Source: Plicaturopsis crispa FD-325 SS-3
Taxonomy: Eukaryota; Basidiomycota; Agaricomycetes; Amylocorticiales; Amylocorticiaceae
Direction of reading: 5' to 3'
Assembly (NCBI GenBank): GCA_000827205.1
Contig: KN832563.1
Coordinates: forward strand, 816,863 to 880,862
Length of the DNA: 64,000 bases
Positions within the stretch are counted from its first letter, which is position 1; each line of letters starts with the position of its first letter. The notes under the pieces were generated by a model that had not been told where the DNA came from, made no database searches, and was given only the letters and a program-made list of their open reading frames with translations. The translations under genes and the position numbers were made by a program. Shown here piece by piece: positions 50,273 through 59,738 of this stretch.

Positions 50273-51088
50273 ATGTATTCGGCTAGAACCCGCCGCGTCT
50301 CTGAGCAGCAGTCTCCGATGCAGGTTTCGCCCCCGTACGTCCAGCCTAGGAAGTTTCTATACATGGGTCTAACAGCAGACGCAGGGGACTTGACGAGGCG
50401 ATCAAGAGAGCATCCGGTCGGGCAATGCAGTACGAGTATCAGATGAAAGACTTAGAGGTGCGCAAGAGAACAGCGTTCTTTGTTTGACTACTGCTCATCG
50501 CGGTGCACAGTCCAAACTAGCCGAAAACCTAAGCAACTTTCGGGCCATCGACAGTCTCCTGCAAGAAGCGTTTCTAGGTCTCCAGGTATGTGTACGTTTT
50601 GTGCCCGTTTTGTGAGCGAGCGTTGACCCCCACCACAGAGCAATTCCCAGCGTGCCGAGCGTGCGCTCAATATCCACGTCCCGCATATCTACAAAGAACT
50701 TGATCAGTCCAACGAGGCACTCACAGACCTTGCGGACAGGCTACCCACTATCCGCACACAGGTTGCCCATATCCATACGCTGTACGACTCCGGACGCGCA
50801 AAGGTAAGTAGTGTGCACAGTCCCGCGTCTGCATGCTCGCTCACAATGCACTCGCAGGCCCAGCATCTCGTGTCCGAACTCGAGTGGCTCAACACCGATT
50901 TCTACGAACGCTGGCGCGCGGTCATCTTCACGACGACGAGCCCCGTGTCCTGGCGGTGGAAGGCGTTCATGAGGTTTCTGTTCCTACTTTCCTTTCTCGC
51001 ATGCACCTGGATGGCGTGGATCGTCCTGCGCGGTGCATACCGGGCCCATCGACACCGCCTGGTGTGGGGCGAGCGTCTCATGTCCTAA
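50273..51088 (+). CDS. Tail-anchored coiled-coil membrane protein, unknown function
   Basis: I do not recognise this family. Exon 1 encodes MYSARTRRVSEQQSPMQVSP and is joined across a GTACGT intron (50335-50394) to GLDEAIKRASGRAMQYEYQM. Two further introns join a long helical region: ESKLAENLSNFRAIDSLLQE, AERALNIHVPHIYKELDQSN and EALTDLADRLPTIRTQVAHI. One transmembrane helix follows near the C-terminus (FMRFLFLLSFLACTWMAWIV), then a short basic tail ending VWGERLMS. About 195 residues in all. The layout, a cytosolic coiled coil with one C-terminal helix and a short basic tail, suggests a tail-anchored organelle protein. Its convergent neighbour is the Coq3 gene, with only 68 bp between stop codons. 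A SNARE is possible by shape, but the typical central Gln/Arg layer was not seen. Confidence 0.65.
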
Positions 51089-51156
51089 CCCTCATACCTC
51101 ACTGCACTCTGTACCATTATCATATCACCCCGGAATGTAATTTTACCATACCATAC

Positions 51157-52149
51157 CTACAGTGGCTTGCGCACCCAGAACAGATAGTTGCACTCTGCCG
51201 CGCCCCACGCCGTCGCCGCGCGCGACATCAGCTCCCATCGCCCCGCCCACGGCACGTACACGATGCCGCGCACCTCCGCCGCCGTGCGCGCGGGCGAAGT
51301 GTGCGGGCGCAGCCACGGCCGCTGCGTTTGGAAGAACTGCACGAGTTCCTGCGGGTTCACGTACTTTGCGTGCGTGTGCGTACCCCGCGGGACCTTGCGC
51401 AGCACGTCCTCCGCGAGGAAGATCGTCAGCGCGTACGCGAGCGGCGTGCGCGCCATCGTCGATATGAACAGGTGCCCGCCGGGCTGCGCGGCGGCGTCAG
51501 ACAGGGTGATGCACACGCACAGAAGGCGGGGGTCGCACCTTGAGCAGATCCGCGCACGACGCGAGGAAGGCTGCGGGGTTATCGACGTGCTCCAGCACCT
51601 CCATCGAGCACACAACGTCGAACCGCTTCTCCTCTTCGAGCAGCGCCTCTGCCGGCGCGTGTCGGTACGTGAGCGACGACAGCTTGGGGTCCGCGGACGC
51701 GTGCAGCGAGGCGATCGCGACGTTCGACTCGGACGCGTCAATCCCCAGGGTCTGTGCACCCAGCCGTGCAAGGCTCTTCGAGGAGATTCAATCGTAAAGA
51801 TACACATAGCTATTTAGACACGCACCTCGGATAACAGGCCCCCACCACACCCGACGTCCAGTACATCCAGCCCCCTGAGCACGTTCGGCGCCGTGTCCTC
51901 GCCCTTCTCCTCCCGGGAGATCTCGAGCAGTTTCTCGCGGATGAAACGCATCCGGACCGGGTTCATCTTGTGCAGGAGGCCGAAGTCACCTTGTTCGTCC
52001 CACCACAGGGACGACAACCGCGAGAAATGCGCGATTTCGGTCTCGTTCACGGAGGATGCGGTGCTGAGCGCGCGTAGGACGCCTGGGCACCGTCGGCGGG
52101 GCCGTATGGCGTCCTTGAGCAGAGCTCTCGTGGTGGTCAATTTTGACAT
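51157..52149 (-). CDS. COQ3: Ubiquinone biosynthesis O-methyltransferase Coq3
   Basis: A mitochondrial SAM-dependent enzyme performing both O-methylations in coenzyme Q synthesis. The N-terminus (MSKLTTTRALLKDAIRPRRR) is basic and hydroxylated, as expected of a matrix-targeting presequence. The Coq3/UbiG block follows: FSRLSSLWWDEQGDFGLLHK, then MNPVRMRFIREKL. The SAM-binding motif I is LDVLDVGCGGGLLSE, split just before SLARLGAQTLGIDASESNVA. Later motifs are FDVVCSMEVLEHVDNPAAFL and PGGHLFISTMARTPLAYALT, and the C-terminus is GAAECNYLFWVRKPL. Two introns are seen. CAT at 52147-52149 is the first true ATG; the in-frame codon at 52164 is TTG. The catalytic and SAM-binding parts look complete. 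Confidence 0.93.
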
Positions 52150-52823
52150 GGGCGTTGTGATCAATGATCAGATGATGATGAACTTGGTTCGCAAAAGTTG
52201 CGCAGCAGTGGTGGAGATGAAAGAAGACTCGTTATGCTGGCAGGGCGACACGGTCGCCGGAGGAGAAGGGGATACCGGAAGCAAAGGTTATGCCATCGAG
52301 TACACTTTGGCTTCATTTTCTCTGCCTCTTCATCGTCGAATAAATACAGTTGACTCTGGTAGACTTATGCCAAGCGCTCTGCGAGCATAGCTGTATTTTT
52401 TCTGTATTTTTCCCCAGAGGAAACGCTGCAAGGTGAAAATCAAATTCGCGGCAGAAATGGCTCGTGTCGGCAAAGTCTGCGGAGACAATTGCATCCTCGT
52501 TTATAAAGTCGACGACGACGAAGAAAGTTCTCTTGTTCCCCTCTGCTGGTACTTGGGTCCTTTGCAGCTGCCATATACACATTTCTCGAGTTTCGACTTC
52601 GTCCTACCGCTCTTTCGTCTCTATTTTCCGATTCCTTCTCGCGTGTTTCGCCGGCGCAGCGCGCCCTGACCCGTTTCTCACTACTGTCTTCGTCATCCGG
52701 CTGCCGGTTCACTCCTGGATATCGCTCTACCAGCTCGCCGACCGCACATCACAGACCGACAGGAACGCTGCCTGCTCTCAGAACAATCCAGGGCCGTTAT
52801 AACATCAGCATAGACCATACAAG
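52150..52823. promoter_or_regulatory. Divergent promoter region, COQ3 / copper ATPase
   Basis: 674 bp between two divergent genes. No coding exon is recognised, although open frames on both strands between 52433 and 52802 are shadows or leader sequence. A pyrimidine-rich stretch lies at 52580-52720 before the ATPase start. Confidence 0.4.
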
Positions 52824-55800
52824 ATGGCTTTGTCTGCGACTGTCGCCTCTTTCACAAACATGCTGGCGAAAACGCCCCTCAGCGCTTCGTTCGGCAAACT
52901 GGGTTTGCCTCTGACTGACGATGAGCCCCTTGGCACGGGCAAGTCGATGTCGACTTCCGAGAAATGCGAACTCAGGATCGAGGGTATGACCTGCGGGTCC
53001 TGTGTCGAGGTGCGTACGACTGGTCACCTGTGGCTGAACTCGCTTACCAAGTTAATGGGCAGGCTATTGAGGGCATGATGCGGACACAAGCTGGAATACA
53101 CTCTATCAAGGTCGCACTATTGGCCGAGCGTGGTATCGTCGAGTACGATCCTCGGGTTTGGGACGCTGATAAAATCATAAGTGTGCGTCGTGGTCCCAAT
53201 CGCACCTCTGCGACGCTGACAAACGACACAGGAGATATCTGACATCGGTTTCGATGCTACCTTGATACCAACGGTCCGCGCCGATATCATCACCCTGCGC
53301 ATCTACGGCATGACCTGCTCCTCATGCACCTCCACCGTCGAGTCGGGGCTGCGAGAAATGCCGGGCGTCACAGACGTCGCCGTTTCGCTCGCGACCGAAA
53401 CCTGCAAGGTCGAGTTCGACCGTGCGTTCACGGGCCCACGCGAACTCGTCGAGCGCATAGAAGAGATGGGCTTCGACGCGATGCTGTCCGACAACGACAA
53501 CTCCGCGCAGCTGCAGTCACTCAACCGCACAAAGGAAGTGCAGGAGTGGCGGCAACGGCTACGATGGAGCGCGACCTTTGCCGCACCCGTATTTTTCCTC
53601 GGCATGATCGCCCCCCACATCTCCTTCCTAGCCGCCATTGTCAACATCCGCTTGATGCGCGGCATATATCTCGGCGATGCATTGATATTCCTCCTAACCA
53701 CCCCCTCACAATTCTGGATCGGTCAGAAATTCTATCGTAATGCGTACAAGTCGTTGAAACACGGGAGCGCAACGATGGATGTTCTGGTCATGCTCGGGAC
53801 ATCTGCGGCATATTTCTATTCTCTCTTCGCTATGGTGTTCGCGACAATGAACCCAGCCCCCGATTTCCGGCCATTTGTCTTCTTCGATACAAGCACCATG
53901 TTGATCATGTTCGTCTCGCTCGGCCGGTATCTCGAGAACAAGGCCAAGGGCCGCACGAGCGCGGCGCTGACCGATCTCATGGCCCTCGCGCCGTCCATGG
54001 CGACTATTTACACCGATGCGCCTGCGTGCACCCAGGAGAAGAAGATTGCTACTGAGCTCGTGCAGGTCGGCGATACCGTCAAGCTGGTCCCGGGTGACAA
54101 GGTCCCTGCGGACGGAACTGTCATCAGAGGCTCGTCCAGCGTGGACGAGAGCGCGGTGACCGGTGAGCCTGTGCCGGTGCTCAAGCAGATAGGAGACAGC
54201 GTGATTGGCGGCACCGTCAACGGACTCGGCACTTTCGACATGGTCGTCACGCGTGCAGGCAAAGACACCGCCCTAGCACAGATCGTCAAACTCGTCGAGG
54301 ATGCACAGACATCGAAAGCGCCCATCCAAGCTTTCGCCGATAAAGTTGCTGGCTACTTTGTGCCGGCCGTCATTTCGCTCGCCTTGATCACGCTCATCGC
54401 ATGGCTCGTCGTGTCCAGCATCCTTACCGACGAAGCTCTGCCGCACATGTTCCATCGGCACGGTGCCAGCAAGCTCGCTGTATGCCTGCAGATGTGTATT
54501 TCCGTGGTCGTCGTTGCATGCCCCTGTGCGCTTGGTCTCAGTACGCCCACTGCCATCATGGTCGGCACCGGAATGGGTGCCAAGAACGGTATCCTGATCA
54601 AGGGTGGCCGGGCGCTCGAGGCCAGCAAATCCATCAAGCGTATCGTAATGGACAAGACAGGTACTGTCACTGTAGGCAAACTGTCGGTAGCAGGTCTCGC
54701 CTGGGTACCTACCGACTACAGCTCTGACGCGGAGGTGAACACCGCCGCGTGGACGACTCCGTGCGCCAACGGTATTACCTCGAAGGCGGCTGTTATCTCA
54801 ATGGTTGCCACCACTGAGGCAAAATCGGAGCATCCGTTAGCGAAAGCCATCGCAGTGTACGGGAAAGACATTCTCGCGACCTTGGACCAGCGTCTTCCAG
54901 ACCCCGAAATCGTGGACTTCGAGAGCGTCACTGGCGCCGGTGTGAAGGCTACGATCTTACTCTCAGGCTCGAGGCACACTGTATACGTTGGAAACGCTCG
55001 CTTCGTCACGCAGTCGGAAGACGACCATCTCCCCTCGTCGCTCTCGAGCTTTGAAGCGCAGGAAACTCAACTAGGCCGGACCATCATCTTCGTATCTATG
55101 AGCACCTCGGCGTCGACACACCCTCTTCCTCTTCTCGCTGTATCGCTCTCGGACGCACCCAAACCTTCATCCGCACATGCGATCCGGGCTCTAAATGCCA
55201 TGGGCATCGAGGTCAGTATGATGACTGGCGACGGAAAGGCTACTGCGTTGGCTATCGCGAAGCAAGTGGGCATCAAGCCGGAGTGCGTCTGGGCTAGTAT
55301 GAGCCCTAAGGGCAAGGCATCGCTTGTCACTGAGCTCATGGAGACAGGCGAGGGCGTTGCAATGGTAAGTTCTCTCCGAATATGTGCATTGCAGGAGCTT
55401 GACCCGTATCTGTCTAGGTGGGCGACGGCATCAACGACTCACCTGCTCTCGTAGCTGCGACTGTCGGGATTGCACTCTCCTCTGGCACGTCCGTAGCCAT
55501 CGAGGCCGCGGACATCGTCTTAATGCGTTCCGACCTCCTTGACGTCGTCGCCGCCCTCCATCTCTCGCGCTCCATTTTTGCCGTCATCAAGCGGAATCTC
55601 GTCTGGGCGTGCATTTACAACGTCCTCGGCATCCCCCTCGCGATGGGCCTCCTCACGCCCTTCGGTCTCTACATGCACCCCATGCTGGCCGGTGCCGCCA
55701 TGGCATTCTCCTCTGTCAGCGTCGTCACGAGCTCGCTGACGCTGAAATGGTGGACGCGCCCGCCCTCGAGCGTCATGCCCGGCGAGAAGATCGTCGGCGA

Positions 55801-55930
55801 ATCGATGCTCGACAGTGCGCGCGTGGTCCTCCAGGACGCGTGGTGGAGCGTACGCAGCATGCTGCCTGGCGGTGAGCGTGATGCTGCTGGGTATAGCCAA
55901 GTGCCAATGGAGATGAGGGAGACCGCATAG
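52824..55930 (+). CDS. Copper-transporting P1B-type ATPase (Ccc2/ATP7-like)
   Basis: Pumps Cu(I) into the secretory pathway to load cuproenzymes such as laccases and the iron-uptake multicopper oxidase. Two N-terminal HMA domains carry the copper-binding GMTCxx[16 protein letters not shown] and [20 protein letters not shown]. Then eight helices; the actuator TGES-equivalent is [17 protein letters not shown]. The transport motif CPC is in [20 protein letters not shown] (codons 54519-54527), the phosphorylated Asp in [10 protein letters not shown] and the P1[10 protein letters not shown] His-Pro motif follow. The hinge [10 protein letters not shown] lies after a short intron (about 55364-55419). 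The ATP-site motif, normally MxTGDN, reads [19 protein letters not shown], with Gly for Asn. The C-terminus [20 protein letters not shown] is typical. The protein is about 975 residues and shows no truncation. Confidence 0.95.
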
Positions 55931-56195
55931 TCGGGCGGGGGTGCTATAGGGATTTTTTGTCGCGGATTTGTGTTGGATGTATTGTTATCTGGATTCCTGC
56001 TTTGCCGTTTTTTTTGTTGAGCCAAATATAACTGCTTGAACTGCTCCTTGGCTGACACTGCAACGTTCAGTTTGCGTCTGCTAGTCGCGGGCACCATATC
56101 GACATCAGCACTTCAGCTTCAGTACTGAGTGCATCGTTGAAAGGATCTAGTAATACAGCTGTACAACGTACAACACCTCGCTCCTGCATTCTCCC

Positions 56196-57830
56196 TCACG
56201 CCGGCCATACCTGCTTTACAAACTCCTCGATGTCTTTGACGAACTGGTCAGGCCTTTCCAGAGCAGCAAAATGGCCCCCCTTACACGGACATTTCAGAAC
56301 ACACAAAGATTCGACACCAACATGCCAGAACTCACCTTGTCGTGCTGCCGGTGGAATACCAGATTTCCCGTTGTAGCCACCCAGCTCTTGGGTATGGGGG
56401 CAAGCTCTTGCGGGTACCAGGAGTACCCTAGCGGTTTGCTCACGTACCAGTCTGCGTTATCGTGGGCGCCAGGCCTCGCGAGTGGCTCGAACTGGATATC
56501 CAAGAGTTAGCGGAGTCGCCATACCAAGTTGGTAATCAAAGTACCTCGCGGTACGGATATAAGGCGTGCACTATCGTGTCGGTGAACCAGTATAGGCTAA
56601 GTGCCTCGAGGATGGTGTCCAGCGATGGATCTTCGTCCGTCCAGTCCAAGAACTTCTCACCGATCCTGTGTACCCGCCGGCTTAGCTCGATGCAAAGGGA
56701 GTAGTATATATCGAACTACTAACCATGCGAGGAGCGCTACAGGATTGCTCCCAAGTACAAGTCCGATGGTACTGGGCTTGGTAGCATGTTCCCGGGCGTA
56801 GGCGCTGCCGGTCGCTACAAACGCTGCGGTTCTGGCGAGACCCCGGGCTTCAGCATCGTTCACGGGTAATGCTTTGAGTCCCTCCAGCATTCGCATGATG
56901 CAAAAGTTTACTGTAAGAGTTGGAGGCATCATTAGGGCATCGGACGGGGAAAACGATTAACTGGGAAATCTCACAGTGCAAAGCTGATAGGTCAATATGC
57001 AATGCAGGTGTTCAGCAGGGTATGTAGAGGCATATACAGACGGTAGAGACCTTTGCAGGTTGGATATTTAGCTGCTAGAGCCCTTCCGACCGTGGCTCCA
57101 ATATCGCCGCCTTGGGCGATGTAGCCTGAGCCAAAACCCAGCCCAACTAGGAGTCGGTTTATGAGTCTGGCGACATCTTGCGTAGTAAATGTCTTGTCCA
57201 GCGGAGGGCTGGAGGAGAGCGTGTAACCGTGAAGAGAAGGAACGACGACGTGGTACGGAAGTGTTGCAGGAGTGTACACGGAGGTCAGCAGGGAAAGGAC
57301 GGGCAGGAACTCCAAAAAGCTCCCTGTAGTGCATGCAAGAAACACGGTGAGATGTCAACGGTAACATGATGATAAGTTGTATATGCACCTGGCCAGCCGT
57401 GAAGAAAGACCAGTGGGACAACGTCTGTCCTTTCAGAGAATATGCCCACGAAATGGATTGTGTACTCTTTGCCATCATCGTCGACAATGGGAGTTGTGTA
57501 GTGCGGAAACGAGTTGATATGCGCCTCGCGAGCGCGCCTATACGAGTCGGACATAGTCAGACGAATGTTTAAACAATGCTGAAAAGAACAGATTGACCAG
57601 TCAAATCGGTTCTCCCAGTGGTCTTTCGCTCCCTGAACCCATTCGGTAGTTACCCCGTACTTGCGATCTTGCTGCGATCCTTCAAACGTTGGCCCCGCAA
57701 CTTTGGTAAGCTTGAGGAGGGTCTTGAGTTCGTCAAGCTTCGCGTCCGGCACCGTCAGCTTAAACGGTGTTGGCTGAATCGTGCGAGTGGGGGAATCTGG
57801 GATTTTATTGAACGCAGAGGGAGGAGACAT
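56196..57830 (-). CDS. Epoxide hydrolase (EHN type) copy D
   Basis: Fourth member of the local family, on the minus strand. Exon 1: MSPPSAFNKIPDSPTRTIQP and the EHN block KLDELKTLLKLTKVAGPTFE, YGVTTEWVQGAKDHWENRFD. Core: REAHINSFPHYTTPIVDDDG, LVFLHGWPG, LPYHVVVPSLHGYTLSSSPP, nucleophile Asp in AQGGDIGATVG, YAREHATKPSTIGLVLGSNP, lid LSLYWFTDTIVHALYPYRE, Glu in YPQELAPIPKSWV, His in GGHFAALERPDQFVKDIEEF, ending VKQVWPA (stop at 56196-56198). All catalytic residues are kept and no frame break was seen. About seven introns; the His exon is entered through the acceptor TGTAAG. The nearby inverted-repeat element begins only 117 bp upstream of its start codon and so sits in the promoter. Confidence 0.87.
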
Positions 57831-57946
57831 TGTCGTGGTCACTGAGTACTGATAGATGGTCAGGTTATAAAAGTTTGGGGCAGACTTACTATATAACTTG
57901 CTTGGAAAGCATCGCGTGTTCTTGCTGGTGTACAGTAAACAGCGGA

Positions 57947-58057
57947 TAGGTTGCGCACCGCGGGCCGTGTAACTGTATACGGGTTTTCTAATAAACGTGT
58001 TCACGACCTAACACTGAAAATCGTTCACGGCCGGTCGTATAGTTTTGAGGTACCATT
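57947..58057 (+). repeat. Left terminal inverted repeat
   Basis: Inverted partner of 58747-58857. The outer end reads TAGGTTGCG against CAGGCTGCG on the other side; the inner end is GTATAGTTTTGAGGTACCATT against GTATAGTTTTCATGAACCATT. The arms are ungapped at 86/111 identical by hand count. Confidence 0.8.
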
Positions 58058-58314
58058 TACGACACAGAAATAACATGATTACGGTCTGTGCAAACCAAAT
58101 TGAGGGTGAGAGGCATGAATGGTCTCCAGGAATCATATCGATTTCAGAATAGTTGTCTGGCACCAAAAAATATGCGAATGGTTTTCCAGTACCATAGCTG
58201 ATGTCGGTCATAACGGTGTAGAGAAACCGTATTGCGTTCAGTATCCTCGAACCATCTCGAGAACAGTGCGCCCAAACCGAAATCAAAATGGTTGTGCTGC
58301 ACAATAAAAAATCA

Positions 58315-58384
58315 CACCCTTCCGGGGATCGAACACGCGATAACTGTAAGAAACTGGCGTGCTGGACCACTACGCCAAAAGGTC
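58315..58384 (-). pseudogene. tRNA-Lys(CUU)-like sequence, decayed
   Basis: Read on the minus strand, an A-box-like TGGCGTAGTGG is followed at normal tRNA spacing by a B-box-like GTGTTCGATCC. Six of seven acceptor pairs form (GACCTTT with AAGGGTG; only the first pair fails). The anticodon loop TTCTTAC would present CTT (Lys). The anticodon and T stems have several mismatches and the variable loop is too short, so it is not expected to be a working tRNA. It may still act as an internal pol III promoter. Confidence 0.5.
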
Positions 58385-58546
58385 ATACTACTATTTCGGT
58401 TTAGTATATATACAGTGTGTTGGAGATTTAGTATTTACAAACCAAATTGTCATTTTGGTTTACCACGACCATTCCTGGTTGATTTGCGTCATGTAAACCA
58501 TTTCTTTGGCTGCAATATGGTCAACAGAATCTATTATGAAGAATAG

Positions 58547-58648
58547 GCCTCATAGTCTAATGGTTAAATGGTCAACAAGCAATTTTATATGGTTTCTGTG
58601 AACCATTTCATTTATGGGCGCTTGGGTTCAACTCCCCAGAATGGTAAT
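58547..58648 (+). other. Second tRNA-like (A-box/B-box) module
   Basis: TAGTCTAATGGTTA (A-box-like, about 58553-58566) and GGGTTCAACTCC (B-box-like, about 58624-58635) lie on the plus strand, about 60 bp apart, more than in a plain tRNA. The insert between them holds the hairpin ATGGTTTCTGTGAACCAT. Acceptor pairing is poor, so only the promoter-like boxes and T-arm are supported. Confidence 0.35.
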
Positions 58649-58746
58649 AAAAATTTCAATTTTACCGGTTTCAAGGTTAAAAATGGTTTGTAGAAACCAT
58701 TTTGGGACGAATGGTAGGTGAAAACTATTCTATTGTGGTTGTCTGG

Positions 58747-58857
58747 AATGGTTCATGAAAACTATACGGCCGGCCGTATACAAGCTTTGGTGGTAGGTCG
58801 TGAACGCGTTTATTAGTAAAACCGTATACACTTATACGGCCGGTCAAACGCAGCCTG
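58747..58857 (-). repeat. Right terminal inverted repeat
   Basis: Inverted partner of 57947-58057. It contains the sub-palindrome CGGCCGGCCG (58768-58777). Confidence 0.8.
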
Positions 58858-59079
58858 CCCCGTAAACAGAGATATGACGGAGATGAACAATACAACCACG
58901 CGACTAACTTGCCTGCCCCATGACACGCTGACCTATACCCCTGCGGTGTTGCTATACAAGTAGTGCCACGTACTGCTAAGTACACTCGGGCCTCGGCGGC
59001 CGGTATGTAGACAGACGCTGACTGTCTCCTGCGTGTTCGGTGCCCACGTCAAAGTTACAGTTATAACTGCCCCATAATT

Positions 59080-59561
59080 CGTCGACCTGGCAGGCCTTTC
59101 CAGAGCGGCAGAATGCCCCCCCCCTCTTACACGAGACCCAAATTGTCAGAACATATAATCGTGATAAGACAAAGACATGCCACGGCTCACTTTGATATGC
59201 TGCTGTGAAGGCCAGTGGACAGACTGTGGATCTGCATTCTTTGAGAATGAGTGCCCCCCACGTCGGGCCGGAAACAAGTAGATTTACACAAGATCTACAC
59301 CCGTGAGCGTGACTATGAGATTTCGACAGAGGTCAGAGCAATCCCAATGGATGCCATAAAGAGTCAAGTTGAAAGCCAATCGGTTCTCCTCGTGAGGCTT
59401 CACGTCGCGCATGCCCTCGAGCATTAATGCGTCCCTAGGCATCCTGCGTAGCTTGAGGGATGGTCAAGCTTTGGGCCCGGAATCGCGGGCTTGAACTAGG
59501 TTCCTTAGAGAGTGCGAGCCAAGGTATCAGATATTTCATTGAACGCAGATGAAGGAGACAT
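59080..59561 (-). pseudogene. Relic of a fifth epoxide hydrolase (copy E)
   Basis: Decayed remnant of the same family. At the right end the minus strand opens like the other copies (MSPSSAFNEIS, CAT at 59559-59561). The part near 59380 resembles the end of exon 1 (AACCGATTGGCTTT versus AACCGATTTGACTGG in copy D). At the left end, 59085-59130 matches the His exon (the reverse of CAGGCCTTTCCAGAGCGGCA, equivalent to FAALERPDQ). The middle, including nucleophile and lid exons, is gone, leaving about 0.5 kb of a 1.6-kb gene. A C-run in place of the GGH codons also breaks the frame. It is clearly non-functional. Confidence 0.75.
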
Positions 59562-59738
59562 GGTCGTGGTAGCTGGAAGAGAGCTGCAGACGTCGCGCGA
59601 ACTGGCGGACAAGTCGAGTCTTGATATGTAAAGTCCGCGCCTGCCAGTTCGCTCGCAATGCACTCTGCTAAGTATTTACTGGCAGCCTCTCGATCTACTG
59701 TGTTCCTTTAAGTATCCGGCGTTGTATCCCCTGTCGAC

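Larger units (their letters stand above)
57947..58857. mobile_element. Non-autonomous element with 111-bp terminal inverted repeats and internal tRNA-like modules
   Basis: A 911-bp unit lying between epoxide hydrolase copy D and the relic copy E. Its ends are inverted copies of each other: reading inwards from 57947 and from 58857 (reverse strand) the two 111-bp arms align without gaps and match at 86 positions by hand count. They share GGCCGT, TGTATACGG, CTAATAAA, GTTCACGACCTA and CGTATAGTTTT. No transposase frame is present, so it would depend on another element. The interior has two RNA polymerase III-like promoter modules on opposite strands and about a dozen copies of AATGGTY/RACCATT. 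No clear target-site duplication was found, so exact ends and the superfamily remain open. Confidence 0.75.

Noticed and set aside
51188-51817. 209-codon plus-strand frame opposite Coq3
   Set aside because: The minus strand encodes clear methyltransferase motifs; the plus frame is an antisense artefact of GC-rich codons.
58547-58648. Calling a functional intron-bearing tRNA on the plus strand
   Set aside because: The A- and B-box-like motifs are present, but the acceptor stem does not pair and the anticodon arm cannot be placed.
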